Below the pieces are notes generated by a model. The model saw nothing but the letters and a program-made list of their open reading frames with translations, had not been told where the DNA came from and did not search any database. Positions 1 through 9,107 of a stretch of 64,000 nt of DNA are shown here, one piece after another. The position numbers were made by a program, and so were the translations under genes. Source of the stretch: JAEUJM01 sp044221555 (GTDB lineage Bacteria; Actinomycetota; Acidimicrobiia; Acidimicrobiales; DATDAH01); assembly GCA_044221555.1 (NCBI GenBank), contig JBGAOY010000002.1, positions 124,001-188,000 of the forward strand, written 5' to 3'. Every line of letters begins with the position of its first letter. The first letter of the stretch is position 1.

Positions 1-1764
1 CGTCGAACCGGTGCCTCCGGTCCCGCCCGTGCCGGTGGTGCCCCCGGTGCCGCCGGACCCGCCCGATCCGGGAACGCCAGAGGTGGCGCCGTCCAGCAGG
101 CCGTTGACCGTGCCCGCGGCCCCCGCCACCGCGGCCGACCCGAGGCCGCTGAGATCAGTGCCGAGCGCTCCCGCGGCCGTCGCACCCGAGGACAGGGTGG
201 CCGCCAGCGTCGCCCTGGCGGTGCGGAGCGTGGTGTGCACCACGTCGCCGAGCAGCGTGAACGGCTCGTCGACCACGACGAAGACCAGGTCGTCGACGGA
301 CGTGGCGGCCGACGGCAGGTAGCCGACCAGCAGGCGCCAGGGCCCGTCGCCGGCCAGGAGCGACGCGGTCGGGACGCTGACGCAGGAGGCGCCCCCCGAC
401 GGGCTGTCGCCGGTCGTGCCCACGTCACCCGCGCCGCCGGCGCCGCGTGTGACGCCGGCGCCGGTCGTGGTGACCAACGAGCGCAGGGTGGTAGCGGTGG
501 CGCCCCGCACCGTGGTGACCAGCGAGGAGGGGTCGAGCGCCGGGATCCCGGCGATGTCACCGCGGAACAGCACGGCGCGCACGACGGACCCGCCCGCGCC
601 CTCCGTCGCCCCCGAGGTGGCGCCGGTGAGGGCCACGCCGACGGCGTCGTCGCACCGCCGATCGGCGACGGTCTGCACCCGCACGTCGCCGGGCAGGGTC
701 AGCGCGACCGGCGCGGCGGCGGCCGCGGTGCCGCCACGGGGCCCGCCGGCGGCTGTCGTCGGCTCACCGGCGGTGGCGGGGCCAGCGGTGGTCGACGCCG
801 CGTCCCGGGTCGAGTCCGGGACCGGAGGCGTCGCGTCGGTCTGCAACAGGAGCAGCGCGACGGCGAGCGCGACCGACGTCGCGATGACGGCGGCTCGCTG
901 CGCCGAGCCTCTGAGGCTCTCGACGATGGCGGCCGTGGCGGGCGCATCGGCAGTGGCCCGGCGGCCGAGATAGGCCGCGGCGGCGGCACCCAGCACCAAC
1001 GGTGCCACCACCGAACGGAGCGAGCGATTCAGGTCGCTCATCTCGGACCGGAGCGTGCGGCACCGCGGGCAGGTCTCCAGGTGGGCGTCGGCTTTGGCGC
1101 GGTCGCGCCGGCCCAGGTTGTCGCGGACGAGCGCGCCGAGTCGCTCGACGGTGAAGGCGCACCTGGCGGGCGTGTCCGACTGCAGGTGGGCCTGCAGGTA
1201 CGCCTCGCGCAGGCCCTCCCGCGCCCGGTGGGCCAGTGCCGCGGTGGCGTGGGGGCTCAGCCCGACGAGCGGGGCCACGTCGGCGGGCGGTGCGCCCTCG
1301 ATCTCGGTGTGCCAGAGCACCAGTTGCCACCGCTCGGGCAGGCGTGAGTACGCCTGGGCCATGAGCCGGCCATCGGTGCCGTCGGGGTCGAGGACCGCAC
1401 CGTCGAGCGTGCCGTCGGTGGGGTCGGCAGGCTCCTCACGATCGCGGGCGGCACGCCAGTGACGACGGCGCAGGGTGGTGAGCAGGTAGGGCCGGAACGC
1501 CTCGGTGGGGCCGGCGCCGTTGTGCAGCGCCGCCAGCACGGCGGCGAACGAGTCGCTCACCAGGTCGTCCGCCGCGGCGCGCGACCGCACGAGTTGGCGG
1601 GCGAGGCGGCGGGCGGCCGGCTCGTGGCGCCGGTACAACTCGGCGTACGCCCCCGAGTCGCCCGCTCGTACCCGGTCGAGCAGCGCGGCGTCGGAATCGT
1701 TCGCGAGCGCGGGCGTCGCCACGTCGGACCGATGCCGCAGTTCGCTGAGGACGGTGGTGCTCAC
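1..1764 (-). CDS. ECF-type sigma factor fused to anti-sigma-like zinc motif and membrane anchor (3' end beyond window)
   Basis: Reading from a GTG at 1764, preceded by GGAG nine bases upstream, gives at least 588 codons without a stop to the window edge. Residues about 25-95 resemble sigma-70 region 2 (LLDRVRAGDSGAYAELYRRH, then an ADDLVSDSF segment) and about 135-190 resemble region 4 (RLPERWQLVLWH, then a helix-turn-helix-like stretch). At residues 228-235 there is an H-x3-C-x2-C motif (HLETCPRC), as in zinc-binding anti-sigma domains. A strong hydrophobic segment lies at about 289-308, with a weaker one at 252-268, then a long Ala/Thr/Gly-rich tail ending in Gly-Thr repeats. This looks like a sigma factor held at the membrane by its own anti-sigma-like part. 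The start lies 33 bases after the GGDEF-like gene, so the two are probably cotranscribed. Topology and C-terminal length are unknown. Confidence 0.75.
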   Translation of the reverse strand, partial: MSTTVLSELRHRSDVATPALANDSDAALLDRVRAGDSGAYAELYRRHEPAARRLARQLVRSRAAADDLVSDSFAAVLAALHNGAGPTEAFRPYLLTTLRRRHWRAARDREEPADPTDGTLDGAVLDPDGTDGRLMAQAYSRLPERWQLVLWHTEIEGAPPADVAPLVGLSPHATAALAHRAREGLREAYLQAHLQSDTPARCAFTVERLGALVRDNLGRRDRAKADAHLETCPRCRTLRSEMSDLNRSLRSVVAPLVLGAAAAAYLGRRATADAPATAAIVESLRGSAQRAAVIATSVALAVALLLLQTDATPPVPDSTRDAASTTAGPATAGEPTTAAGGPRGGTAAAAAPVALTLPGDVRVQTVADRRCDDAVGVALTGATSGATEGAGGSVVRAVLFRGDIAGIPALDPSSLVTTVRGATATTLRSLVTTTGAGVTRGAGGAGDVGTTGDSPSGGASCVSVPTASLLAGDGPWRLLVGYLPSAATSVDDLVFVVVDEPFTLLGDVVHTTLRTARATLAATLSSGATAAGALGTDLSGLGSAAVAGAAGTVNGLLDGATSGVPGSGGSGGTGGTTGTGGTGGTGST

Positions 1765-1797
1765 AGACGCCTGCTCCGCTCGACGGCCGCCCTGGCG

Positions 1798-2664
1798 TCA
1801 AGGATGACGGAACCCGCCGTCGGGCGCAATGGTGAAGCCCCGGGGGATCGTCGCGAGCTCGCGCACGAGGGCCACGGCCTCACCGGCGGTGGCCGGCAAC
1901 TGCTCCACCCAGACCGCGTCCTGGGGGCACTCGGCCCTCAGGACGGCCACGTCGTCGGCCAGGGAGGGCCCGCAGTCGGTCAGCACCACCATGGCGTCGG
2001 TCGGCTCGAGCAGCGCCACGGTGTCGCCCTCGGGAAAGGCGGTGCGGAGCCGGCCGGCCGCATCGATGCGCCGGGCGACGCAGGCGAAGGGTGACCGGTC
2101 GAGGCACTGCACCTGCAGGACCACCAGCACCTGCTCCCGCTCGGCCTTCCGGCCGTTGGCCGCGCACTGGTGGTAGCGCTGGCTCAGGCGCGCTTCGAGG
2201 AACGTGCCGGTCACGAGGCCGGTGATCGGGTCGGTGCATCCGGGCGCCACGATGTCCGAGTAGAAGGCCTCGGCCCACGCCGTGCCGGCAACCGATGCGG
2301 CGTCGAGGGTGTCCACCCGCCCGAGGGCGGTGTCGCCCGGCTCGGGGGCGCCCGCCGGGACGAGCTCCGCAAGGACGCCCAGGTCGGCGAGCAACTCGTC
2401 GAGTGAGAGGCCGGCGCCGGCCCGTGCCTGCCCGAGCCGCTCCAGGGCCGGCTCGAGGTCGACGCCGGCGGCGATGGCGTCGACGAGGTCACACGTGGCG
2501 GGGTGGTACCACTGCTGGCGGCTGAGGCCGAGCCGCATGCGGCTCGTCGCGCCCCAGCGGTCGTGCAGGTCGTCGAAGGTTGCCGCGTCGGTGGGCTCGC
2601 CGAGGTCGAGCAGGATGCCCTGGTCGCGCTGCTCGGTGGGCTGGGTGTGATGGGTGATCGCCAT
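1798..2664 (-). CDS. Degenerate GGDEF-like domain protein
   Basis: A 288-residue protein. The ATG at 2664 is preferred over an upstream GTG at 2724 because AGGAGG sits seven bases before it. From residue 145 it has DPITGLVTGTFLEARL, which resembles the conserved start of diguanylate cyclase (GGDEF) domains (DPLTGLxNRRxLxxRL), followed by the hydrophobic strand VLVVLQVQ. No GGDEF signature follows where the active-site loop should be, so cyclase activity is unlikely. The N-terminal 140 residues are acidic and unassigned. It lies just upstream of the membrane-anchored sigma factor in the same direction and may feed a signal to it; that role is inference. Confidence 0.6.
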   Translation of the reverse strand: MAITHHTQPTEQRDQGILLDLGEPTDAATFDDLHDRWGATSRMRLGLSRQQWYHPATCDLVDAIAAGVDLEPALERLGQARAGAGLSLDELLADLGVLAELVPAGAPEPGDTALGRVDTLDAASVAGTAWAEAFYSDIVAPGCTDPITGLVTGTFLEARLSQRYHQCAANGRKAEREQVLVVLQVQCLDRSPFACVARRIDAAGRLRTAFPEGDTVALLEPTDAMVVLTDCGPSLADDVAVLRAECPQDAVWVEQLPATAGEAVALVRELATIPRGFTIAPDGGFRHP

Positions 2665-2787
2665 GCCGTCTGCCTCCTGTGAACGGTTCTGGAGGCTGGG
2701 AGCCACGGCACCCACGATCGTCACGCCACTTCCGCGGAAAAATCTCCCTCGGCTGCGACCGCTCCCCGTCGGATGCTTCTGGGTGGG

Positions 2788-3354
2788 TCAGGTGGGCGCG
2801 GCCTCGAGGCCGGCGGTGATCGACACGGCCAGGTCGCGCGCCAGGTCGGCCGGTCGGTCGGCCGGCGGGTTGACCACCCAGCTCACGATGAGCCGCGTGA
2901 CGCTGTCGGCCGCCCGCCGGGCCTTGGCCTTGGTGACCCGCGGGCATCGGGCCAGCAAGAGGTCGGCGACCGCTGGGGTGGCCGCCGACAGCACCGGCGC
3001 CTGGTCGGACATCAGGAACGGCAGCACCCGCTCGGGCTCGGTCTCGAGCAGTCGCCCCAACAGCGCGTGCTCACGGGCGGCCACGAGCGTGGCCAGGATG
3101 GCCGCCTCGAGCGCCTCGCGGGCCGACTGGTGGGTGCTCCCTGCCGAGGTGACCACGGCGAGCAGGGCCTCCTCCTCCCGGAGGATGACCGCGGCGACCA
3201 CGTCGTCCTTGGTGCGGAAGTAGCGGTACAGGGTCTGCCGCGACAGCCCGGCCCGGCGGGCGACGTCCTCCAGCGACAGGCGGGCGATGCCGAACACCGC
3301 GATGGCTTCGAACGCCGCGTCCAGGATCCGGCCTCGAGTGTCCGCCGCAGGCAT
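2788..3354 (-). CDS. TetR/AcrR family transcriptional regulator
   Basis: A 188-residue repressor-type protein. The N-terminal helix-turn-helix spans about residues 8-55 and contains LSLEDVARRAGLSRQTLYRYF, the TetR family signature; the rest is an all-helical ligand domain. The ATG at 3354 was chosen over an in-frame TTG three codons upstream. It is a close paralogue of the next regulator (3387-3962): same length, same RQTLYRYF core and a shared LLETEPE stretch in the ligand domain. The pair is transcribed away from mce operon 1 with a 32-bp gap between them, suggesting a duplicated local regulator of that operon. Confidence 0.88.
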   Translation of the reverse strand: MPAADTRGRILDAAFEAIAVFGIARLSLEDVARRAGLSRQTLYRYFRTKDDVVAAVILREEEALLAVVTSAGSTHQSAREALEAAILATLVAAREHALLGRLLETEPERVLPFLMSDQAPVLSAATPAVADLLLARCPRVTKAKARRAADSVTRLIVSWVVNPPADRPADLARDLAVSITAGLEAAPT

Positions 3355-3386
3355 CGACGTCAACGTACCCGAGGGCCGACCCGGAG

Positions 3387-3962
3387 TCAGGCTCGCGGCG
3401 CCACGGACTCGGACACGACCCCGCTGAACACGAGGCGGACGAACCAGTCGGCGAACGCGTCCGGTGACTCCTCGAAGGGGTCGAGCACGTAGCTGATGAT
3501 CAGCCGGCTCAACACGTCGGCGGTGCGGCGCAGGTCGTCCTCGGCCATCCCGGGCACGAGGTGGCGCAGCAGTCCGGCCAGGTGGCGGTCGGTGGACGGT
3601 CCGGGCAGCGACCCCACCGTGAGGTAGGGGATGAGGGTCTCGGGCTCGGTCTCGAGCAGCCGTTCGATCAGGGGATGGGTCCGCACCCCGTCGAGCGTGG
3701 CGACGATCGCGGCGCGCAACGCGTCGCGGGGCTCCCGGGCGTCGCGGGTGGCGTCGCGGATCCGCTCGCGGAACCGGCGCTCCTCCCGATCGACGACCGC
3801 GTCGAGCAGGTCGACCTTCGAGGGGAAGTACCGGTACAGGGTCTGGCGCGACAGGTGGGCGCGCTTGGCCACGTCGGCCAACGACAGCCGGGTGATCCCG
3901 TACACGGCCACGGCGTCGTAGGCCGCGTCCACGATCTGACGGTGTGTGCCCTTCTCGTCCAT
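3387..3962 (-). CDS. TetR/AcrR family transcriptional regulator, divergent from mce operon 1
   Basis: A 191-residue TetR protein with the helix-turn-helix at about residues 8-53 (LSLADVAKRAHLSRQTLYRYF) and a helical ligand domain containing LLETEPETLIPYL. The ATG at 3962 lies 12 bases from a phased inverted repeat (3974-3998) in the 93-bp gap before the mce ATPase gene. Divergent placement next to its presumed operator is the usual TetR arrangement, so autoregulation and control of mce operon 1 are likely but inferred. The ligand is unknown; in mycobacteria TetR-family regulators of mce loci respond to lipid or sterol metabolites. Confidence 0.9.
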   Translation of the reverse strand: MDEKGTHRQIVDAAYDAVAVYGITRLSLADVAKRAHLSRQTLYRYFPSKVDLLDAVVDREERRFRERIRDATRDAREPRDALRAAIVATLDGVRTHPLIERLLETEPETLIPYLTVGSLPGPSTDRHLAGLLRHLVPGMAEDDLRRTADVLSRLIISYVLDPFEESPDAFADWFVRLVFSGVVSESVAPRA

Positions 3963-3973
3963 CTGGAAAGATG

Positions 3974-3998
3974 TTACACTATCTGTAAACCTGTTACA
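3974..3998. promoter_or_regulatory. Phased TetR-type operator between the regulators and mce operon 1
   Basis: Three half-sites alternate on a 10-bp period: TTACA at 3974-3978, TGTAA at 3984-3988 and TTACA at 3994-3998. Each adjacent pair forms an inverted repeat with a 5-bp spacer. On the plus strand TTACAC (3974) and TACAGT (3996), 16 bp apart, could serve as -35 and -10 elements, so a bound repressor would cover the promoter. The bases are visible; the binding protein is inferred from the adjacent TetR genes. Confidence 0.6.
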
Positions 3999-4055
3999 GT
4001 ACGTTCGTCGGGCGGGACACCAGGACCGGGCAGGGGCTCGGCGGGGAAGGGGACC

Positions 4056-4958
4056 ATGTCAGTGCTCACCAGGAACAGCAACAGGGTGGCGATGCCGGAG
4101 TCGCCGCCCGCGCCCGAGGGCGTGATCTCCTTACGGGGGGTGACGAAGTCGTTCGGCTCGCACACCGTGCTCGAGGACATCAGCTTCGACGTCCCCAAGG
4201 GGGAGATCAGCGCCATCATGGGCCCGTCGGGGACGGGCAAGTCGGTGCTGTTGAAGAACATCATCGGGCTGCTGCGGCCCGAGCGGGGCGAGATCTTCGT
4301 CGACGGCGAGCAGATCGTGGGCATGCGCGAGAAGGACCTGATGCGGGTCCGGCGCAAGATGGGCGTGCTGTTCCAGGACGGCGCGCTGTTCGGGTCGCTG
4401 AACCTGTTCGACAACATCGCGTTCCCGCTCCGTGAGCACACCCGCAAGACCGAGAAGGACATCCGCGACATCACGTTGGCCAAGGCCAGCCTGGTCGGGC
4501 TGCTCGACCACCTGAAGAAGTTCCCGGGCGAGGTGTCGGGTGGCATGAAGAAGCGGGCCGGGCTGGCGCGGGCGCTGTCGATGGACCCCGAGATCGTCCT
4601 GTTCGACGAGCCCGACTCGGGCCTCGATCCCGTCCGGGTGAGCTACCTCGACGAGTTGGTGAAGAAGACCCAGGAGGAGACGGGCGCCACCTTCTTCATC
4701 ATCACCCACAACATCCCCTCGGCCATGCGCACGGCCGACCACATCGGCGTGCTCTTCCGCTCGGGCCTGGTCCGGTTCGCCCCCAAGCAGGAGATGGTGG
4801 ACAGCGAGGACCCGATCATCCAGCAGTTCCTGGCCGGACGGGCCTTCGGCCCCATCGGGATGGACGAGTTGGCCACGGAGGAGACCGACGTGGAGAAGGA
4901 GCTGGTCGCCCGGGCGCAGGCCCGCTCCGCCGCCGGCACGGAGCACCTCCCGGTCTGA
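4056..4958 (+). CDS. mlaF: Mce/Mla-type lipid transporter ATP-binding protein (MlaF/MceG family)
   Basis: A 300-residue ABC ATPase that would power the Mce transporter from the cytoplasmic side. Visible motifs are Walker A GPSGTGKS with Lys62, a signature region reading VSGGMKKR (the SGGM form typical of MlaF-like proteins), Walker B IVLFDEPDSGLDP and the H-loop ITHN. The C-terminal 50 residues are an acidic extension. The ATG at 4056 is preceded by a GGGGAAGGGG ribosome-binding region. It is the first gene of the operon and its TGA overlaps the ATG of the first permease by one base. No second copy occurs with mce operon 2, so this ATPase may energise both systems, as MceG does in mycobacteria. 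Confidence 0.93.
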   Translation: MSVLTRNSNRVAMPESPPAPEGVISLRGVTKSFGSHTVLEDISFDVPKGEISAIMGPSGTGKSVLLKNIIGLLRPERGEIFVDGEQIVGMREKDLMRVRRKMGVLFQDGALFGSLNLFDNIAFPLREHTRKTEKDIRDITLAKASLVGLLDHLKKFPGEVSGGMKKRAGLARALSMDPEIVLFDEPDSGLDPVRVSYLDELVKKTQEETGATFFIITHNIPSAMRTADHIGVLFRSGLVRFAPKQEMVDSEDPIIQQFLAGRAFGPIGMDELATEETDVEKELVARAQARSAAGTEHLPV

Positions 4959-5749
4959 TGGCCACCACCACGATCCCCCTCGCCGGCAAGGTGGAGTCGC
5001 TCCTTCGCGAGACCGGCACCATGGCATCGGTCGGCCTCGAAGCCACCCGCAAGGTGTTCAGCCGGCCGTGGCCGCTGGCCGAGTTCCTGGACCAGCTGTG
5101 GTTCCTGGCCAAGGTCACCACCATCCCGGTCATCTTGATCTCCATCCCCTTCGGGATGGTCATCTCGTTGCAGGTGGGGTCGCTCATCCGCCAACTGGGC
5201 GCCGAGGCCCACCTGGGCTCGGCCCTCGTGCTGGCGGTCGTGCGCGAGCAGGCCCCCATCGCGACGGCCCTGATGATCGCCGGTGCCGGGGGCTCGGCCA
5301 TGTGCGCCGACCTGGGGGCCCGCCGCATCCGTGACGAGATCTCGGCGATGGAGGTGATGGGCGTGAACCCCATCCAGCGCCTGGTGATGCCCCGGATCCT
5401 CGCCGCCACGGTGCTCGCGGTGCTGCTGGACGCGGTGGTGAGCGCCGCGGGGATCGCCGGTGGCTGGTTCTTCGCGGTGCGGGTGAACGGGGTGAGCTCG
5501 AGCAGCTTCTTCGCCTCCTTCAACGAGCTGAGCCAGTTGGCCGACCTGTGGATGGCCCTGGTGAAGGCGGCGTGCTTCGGGTTCATCGCCGGCACGGTGG
5601 CCTGTTACAAGGGGCTCTACGCGAAGGGCGGGCCCAAGGGCGTGGGCGACGCGGTGAACCAGGCCGTGGTGATCACCTTCGTCCTGTTGTTCTTCGTGAA
5701 CTTCGTGCTCACGGTCGTCTACTTCAACTTCGTCCCCCAGAAGGTGTGA
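4958..5749 (+). CDS. yrbEA: MlaE/YrbE family permease, mce operon 1 (YrbEA position)
   Basis: A 263-residue integral membrane protein of the MlaE/YrbE family, the permease half of an Mce lipid importer. It contains the family's conserved core: VVREQAPIATALMIAGAGGSA, a segment after it with RRIRDEISAMEVMGVNP, and a C-terminal pair of membrane helices. The start overlaps the ATPase stop (TGATG). It should dimerise with the second permease and contact the ATPase through the charged EISAMEVMG loop. Confidence 0.92.
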   Translation: MATTTIPLAGKVESLLRETGTMASVGLEATRKVFSRPWPLAEFLDQLWFLAKVTTIPVILISIPFGMVISLQVGSLIRQLGAEAHLGSALVLAVVREQAPIATALMIAGAGGSAMCADLGARRIRDEISAMEVMGVNPIQRLVMPRILAATVLAVLLDAVVSAAGIAGGWFFAVRVNGVSSSSFFASFNELSQLADLWMALVKAACFGFIAGTVACYKGLYAKGGPKGVGDAVNQAVVITFVLLFFVNFVLTVVYFNFVPQKV

Positions 5750-5750
5750 G

Positions 5751-6629
5751 ATGACCGAGCCCGCTGCCTCGTCGTCCTCGTCCTCGTCGTTCGCCGCCGC
5801 CGCCTTCGACCGGTTCGGCCGCCCGGTCGATGCCGCGCTCAACCCGTGGACCCAGCTGTACGACCAGTTGCGCTTCTACGCGATGATCCTGCGCCGCCTG
5901 CCCTCGGCGTTGCGCTACCGCAAGGAGATCATCACCCTGATCTCCGACATCACCATCGGCGCCGGTGCCCTGGTGGTGGGCGGGGGGATGTTCTTCGTCA
6001 TCTTCTCGATGAGCTTCTTCACCGGCACCGAGGTGGGCCTCCAGGGGTTCAAGGGCCTCCAGCAGATCGGGGCCGAGGCGTTCACGGGCGTGGTGTCGTC
6101 GGTGGCCAACACCCGCGAGATCACACCGCTCATCGCCGGTGTGGCCCTCGCCGCCCAGGTCGGCGCGGGCTTCACCGCGCAGCTCGGCGCCATGCGCATC
6201 TCCGACGAGGTCGACGCCCTCGAGGTGATGGGCGTGGACAGCGTGGTGTACCTGGTGTGCACCCGGGTGTGGGCCGCCCTGATCACGATGGTGCCCCTCT
6301 ACCTGGCGGCGCTCTTCGCCAGCTTCCTGGCCACGGAGCTGGTGGTGACCCGGTTCTTCACGCTGTCGCCGGGCGTGTACCGCCACTACTTCAACCTCTT
6401 CCTGCCGCCGATCGACATCCTCTGCTCGTTCGCCAAGGCCATGTTGTTCGCGGTGGTGGTCACCCTCGTCCACTGCTTCTACGGGTACTACGCCACGGGG
6501 GGCCCGGCCGGTGTGGGTCAGGCCGCCGGCCGCGCCATCCGGGTGTCGATCATCGCCGTGGTGGTGCTGAACCTGATCCTGTCGCTCGTGTTCTGGGGTG
6601 GGAGCGACACCGCGAGGATCGTGGGGTGA
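5751..6629 (+). CDS. yrbEB: MlaE/YrbE family permease, mce operon 1 (YrbEB position)
   Basis: A 292-residue MlaE-family permease. After a Ser/Ala-rich 45-residue cytoplasmic leader come membrane segments, the FFTGTEVGLQGFKGLQQIG motif and the conserved loop MRISDEVDALEVMGVD. It starts one base after the stop of the first permease. The two permeases together form the membrane channel of the transporter. The C-terminal hydrophobic segment ends near the start of the first mce gene. Confidence 0.92.
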   Translation: MTEPAASSSSSSSFAAAAFDRFGRPVDAALNPWTQLYDQLRFYAMILRRLPSALRYRKEIITLISDITIGAGALVVGGGMFFVIFSMSFFTGTEVGLQGFKGLQQIGAEAFTGVVSSVANTREITPLIAGVALAAQVGAGFTAQLGAMRISDEVDALEVMGVDSVVYLVCTRVWAALITMVPLYLAALFASFLATELVVTRFFTLSPGVYRHYFNLFLPPIDILCSFAKAMLFAVVVTLVHCFYGYYATGGPAGVGQAAGRAIRVSIIAVVVLNLILSLVFWGGSDTARIVG

Positions 6630-6633
6630 GCGC

Positions 6634-7926
6634 GTGAGAGGGGGTCGCACCGGGCGCGGTGAGGCGGCCCGCGGCTCGCGTGCGCTCGCCGCGCTGGCCA
6701 TGACCGCCGCGTTCGCGCTGATCGTCACCACCGCGGTGCGGTGGGCCTACGGCGCCTACGACAGCGGCTACCAACTGGTCGGCACCTTCGAGCACGCCGG
6801 ACAGGGCCTGATCCCCGGCTCGGACGTGAAGTACCGCGGTGTCGACGTGGGCGAGGTGGACTCGATCCGGCTGGTCGATCGGCGGGCGGAGATCCGCTTC
6901 ACCATCCATCCGGGGTTCCGGGTGCCCGAGGGCGCCCGGATCGTGGTGCGGCCCAAGACCATCTTCGGCGAGAAGTACCTCGATCTCACGTTCCCCGACG
7001 GCCCGGCCGGCCCCTACCTGCAGGACGGCGACGAGGTGACCCACACGGGGGCCGCCACCGAGGTGGAGGACCTGTTCGCGTCGGCGCAGCCCCTGCTGGA
7101 CGCGATCGACGAGCAGGAGCTGGCCGAGCTGGTGGCGTCGGCGGCCCGCACGGCCAACGGCCTCGGCGACGACATCGCCCGGGGATGGGAGAGCGGGGCG
7201 GCCACCACTGCGCTGTTGAACGACACGCTCGAGGCGCAGCTGACCGCGCTGGCCTCGGCTGCCGACTTCCAGGAGGCCGTGCGCACCGTGGGCGGTGACC
7301 TCAACACCATCTCGGCCAACAACAACCTGGCCCTGCCCGAGTTCAACCGGGCGCGCGCCGACTTCGAGCGGGCGCTGGTGTCGCTGCAGGGCTTCGGCGA
7401 CCACTTCGCCGACCTGATCGAGGGCACGCGACCGGATCTGGACCGGATCTTCACGTCGGGCGACAACGTGATGCGGGTGCTCATCAGCCACCACGACGAG
7501 GTGGCTCAGGTGGTCGACGGCCTGGCCAACTACGTCAGCGCCTTCGGGGGCGGGCTGAGTGCCGAGCGACTGCCCGACGGGTCGGGCTTCGCCTACTTCA
7601 AGAACTTCGTCTACGTGGACCAGATCCAGGACGTGCTGTGCAGCGCCCTGGCCGAGACGCCGGCCCAGTTCAGCGCGTTCCGCGACGCGGTCCTGTCGCT
7701 GGGCGGGCCCATCGACTGCTCGGGGTACTTCTCGCCGTCGGGCACGCCGCTGCCCCCGGTGATCCCCGAGGGTCAGCGGCCCGCGGCCGCCCAGCAACTG
7801 TCCGACAGCCTCTACGGGCTGGTCGGTGTCCCCGACCAGAGCGTGCCCGCCCCGGTCGATGTGCTGGTCGACCGGGTGCTGACCGCGGCCGGGCTCCCCA
7901 CCCACGACGGGGGGGCGGGGCGATGA
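6634..7926 (+). CDS. mceA: Mce family protein, operon 1 position A
   Basis: About 430 residues. I place the start at GTG 6634, just after the permease stop at 6629; an upstream in-frame GTG at 6598 would overlap the permease by 32 bases. An N-terminal membrane anchor (AALAMTAAFALIVTTAV) is followed by the MCE/MlaD domain (GTFEHAGQGLIPGSDVKYRGVDVGEV, then IFGEKYLDLTF) and a long helical region. In known systems six such subunits form a tunnel that carries lipids from the outer envelope to the YrbE permeases. The gene letter is given by position only. Confidence 0.88.
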   Translation: MRGGRTGRGEAARGSRALAALAMTAAFALIVTTAVRWAYGAYDSGYQLVGTFEHAGQGLIPGSDVKYRGVDVGEVDSIRLVDRRAEIRFTIHPGFRVPEGARIVVRPKTIFGEKYLDLTFPDGPAGPYLQDGDEVTHTGAATEVEDLFASAQPLLDAIDEQELAELVASAARTANGLGDDIARGWESGAATTALLNDTLEAQLTALASAADFQEAVRTVGGDLNTISANNNLALPEFNRARADFERALVSLQGFGDHFADLIEGTRPDLDRIFTSGDNVMRVLISHHDEVAQVVDGLANYVSAFGGGLSAERLPDGSGFAYFKNFVYVDQIQDVLCSALAETPAQFSAFRDAVLSLGGPIDCSGYFSPSGTPLPPVIPEGQRPAAAQQLSDSLYGLVGVPDQSVPAPVDVLVDRVLTAAGLPTHDGGAGR

Positions 7927-9107
7927 GGCTGCTCGGACGGCTGAAGCGGGCGCTGGCCGCGGAAGGGCGGGTGCTGGTCAAGCTGGGCATCTACACGCTG
8001 GGCTGCCTGGTCGTGCTGGGCTGGCTGGTCTCGCAGGTCGGCAACGTGACGTGGTTCGCCGACCGGTCCGAGTACCGGGCCGAGTTGAACGACGTCACGG
8101 GCCTGGTGGTGAACGACGAGGTGAAGATCGCGGGCGTGGAGGTCGGGAAGGTCACCGGCATCTCCACCGACCACGGCCATGCGGTGGTGACGTTCACGAT
8201 CGACTCCGACGTGGTGCTGCGGGACACCACCCAGGTGGGGGTGCGGTGGCGCAACGTGCTGGGCCAGAAGTACCTGTACCTCTACCCGGCCGACGGCGGC
8301 GACGTCCTGGCCGCCGGGAGCACCCTGCCCCTCGACCAGGCCGTCGACTCGGCCGACGTGGGCGACTTCCTGAACGCGGTGGGCCCGGTGCTCCAGGCCA
8401 TCGACCCCGCCGACGCCAACGCCTTCGTGCAGGCCCTGAACGAAGGCCTCCAGGGCAACGAGGCCCGCGTCCGCCGACTGCTGAGCGACACCGCCGGCGT
8501 GTCGGACACCTTGGGGGGCCTCGACACCGAGGTGGGCAGCATCATCACCAACCTCGACGACGTGGTCGGCGCCCTCGCCGAGCGCGACCAGGCCGTGGAC
8601 GCCACCTTGCGCAACCTGTCGTCGCTGAGCGACGACCTGGCCGCCCGCAACGACTCGCTGCAGTCGGTGGTGACCGACTTCTCGCACGTCTCCGAGCAGC
8701 TGAACACCCTGCTGGAGGACAAGCGGGGTGACCTCGACGCGACCATCGCCGACCTCGAGACCATCCTCGGCGTGCTCGACCAGAACCGGGCCGGGCTCGA
8801 GGACACCCTGGCCACCCTGCCCGAGGGCGTGGCGCCCTACCACCTGATCTCGGCCTACGGGCAGTGGTTCCAGGTGCGGGCCACCATCGCCTGCCTGGCC
8901 AACCAGACGACCTGCGCCAAGGAGGACCCGTTCAGCGGGACGTCGGCGCCCGTGGGTGAGACGGGGTCGTCGGGCGCGCCGTCGCTCGCGATGATCGTCG
9001 GGTTCGCCAACTCGGGCGGCTCGCAGCCCACGGCCGGGCTGCCGGGGAGCGGCGGTGGGCTGCCGCCGGTGGCGGCCACCGCCGCCAGCACGGGGGTGGG
9101 CGGATGA
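7923..9107 (+). CDS. mceB: Mce family protein, operon 1 position B
   Basis: A 394-residue Mce protein whose ATG at 7923 overlaps the previous stop (ATGA). A membrane anchor at about residues 18-36 (LGIYTLGCLVVLGWL) precedes the MCE domain (ELNDVTGLVVNDEVKIAGVEVGKVTGI; NVLGQKYLYLYP), a long helical segment rich in heptad-like leucines, and a C-terminal tail with two cysteines (CLANQTTC) then a Gly/Ser/Pro-rich end. It resembles the position-B protein of operon 2 (26862-27968) in the anchor, domain and the N-terminal half of the helical part. Confidence 0.9.
   Translation: MRLLGRLKRALAAEGRVLVKLGIYTLGCLVVLGWLVSQVGNVTWFADRSEYRAELNDVTGLVVNDEVKIAGVEVGKVTGISTDHGHAVVTFTIDSDVVLRDTTQVGVRWRNVLGQKYLYLYPADGGDVLAAGSTLPLDQAVDSADVGDFLNAVGPVLQAIDPADANAFVQALNEGLQGNEARVRRLLSDTAGVSDTLGGLDTEVGSIITNLDDVVGALAERDQAVDATLRNLSSLSDDLAARNDSLQSVVTDFSHVSEQLNTLLEDKRGDLDATIADLETILGVLDQNRAGLEDTLATLPEGVAPYHLISAYGQWFQVRATIACLANQTTCAKEDPFSGTSAPVGETGSSGAPSLAMIVGFANSGGSQPTAGLPGSGGGLPPVAATAASTGVGG

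Noticed and set aside
2730..2739. TTCCGCGGAA palindrome upstream of the GGDEF-like gene as an operator
   Set aside because: A 10-bp GC-rich palindrome is expected by chance here and no second site or matching regulator was found.
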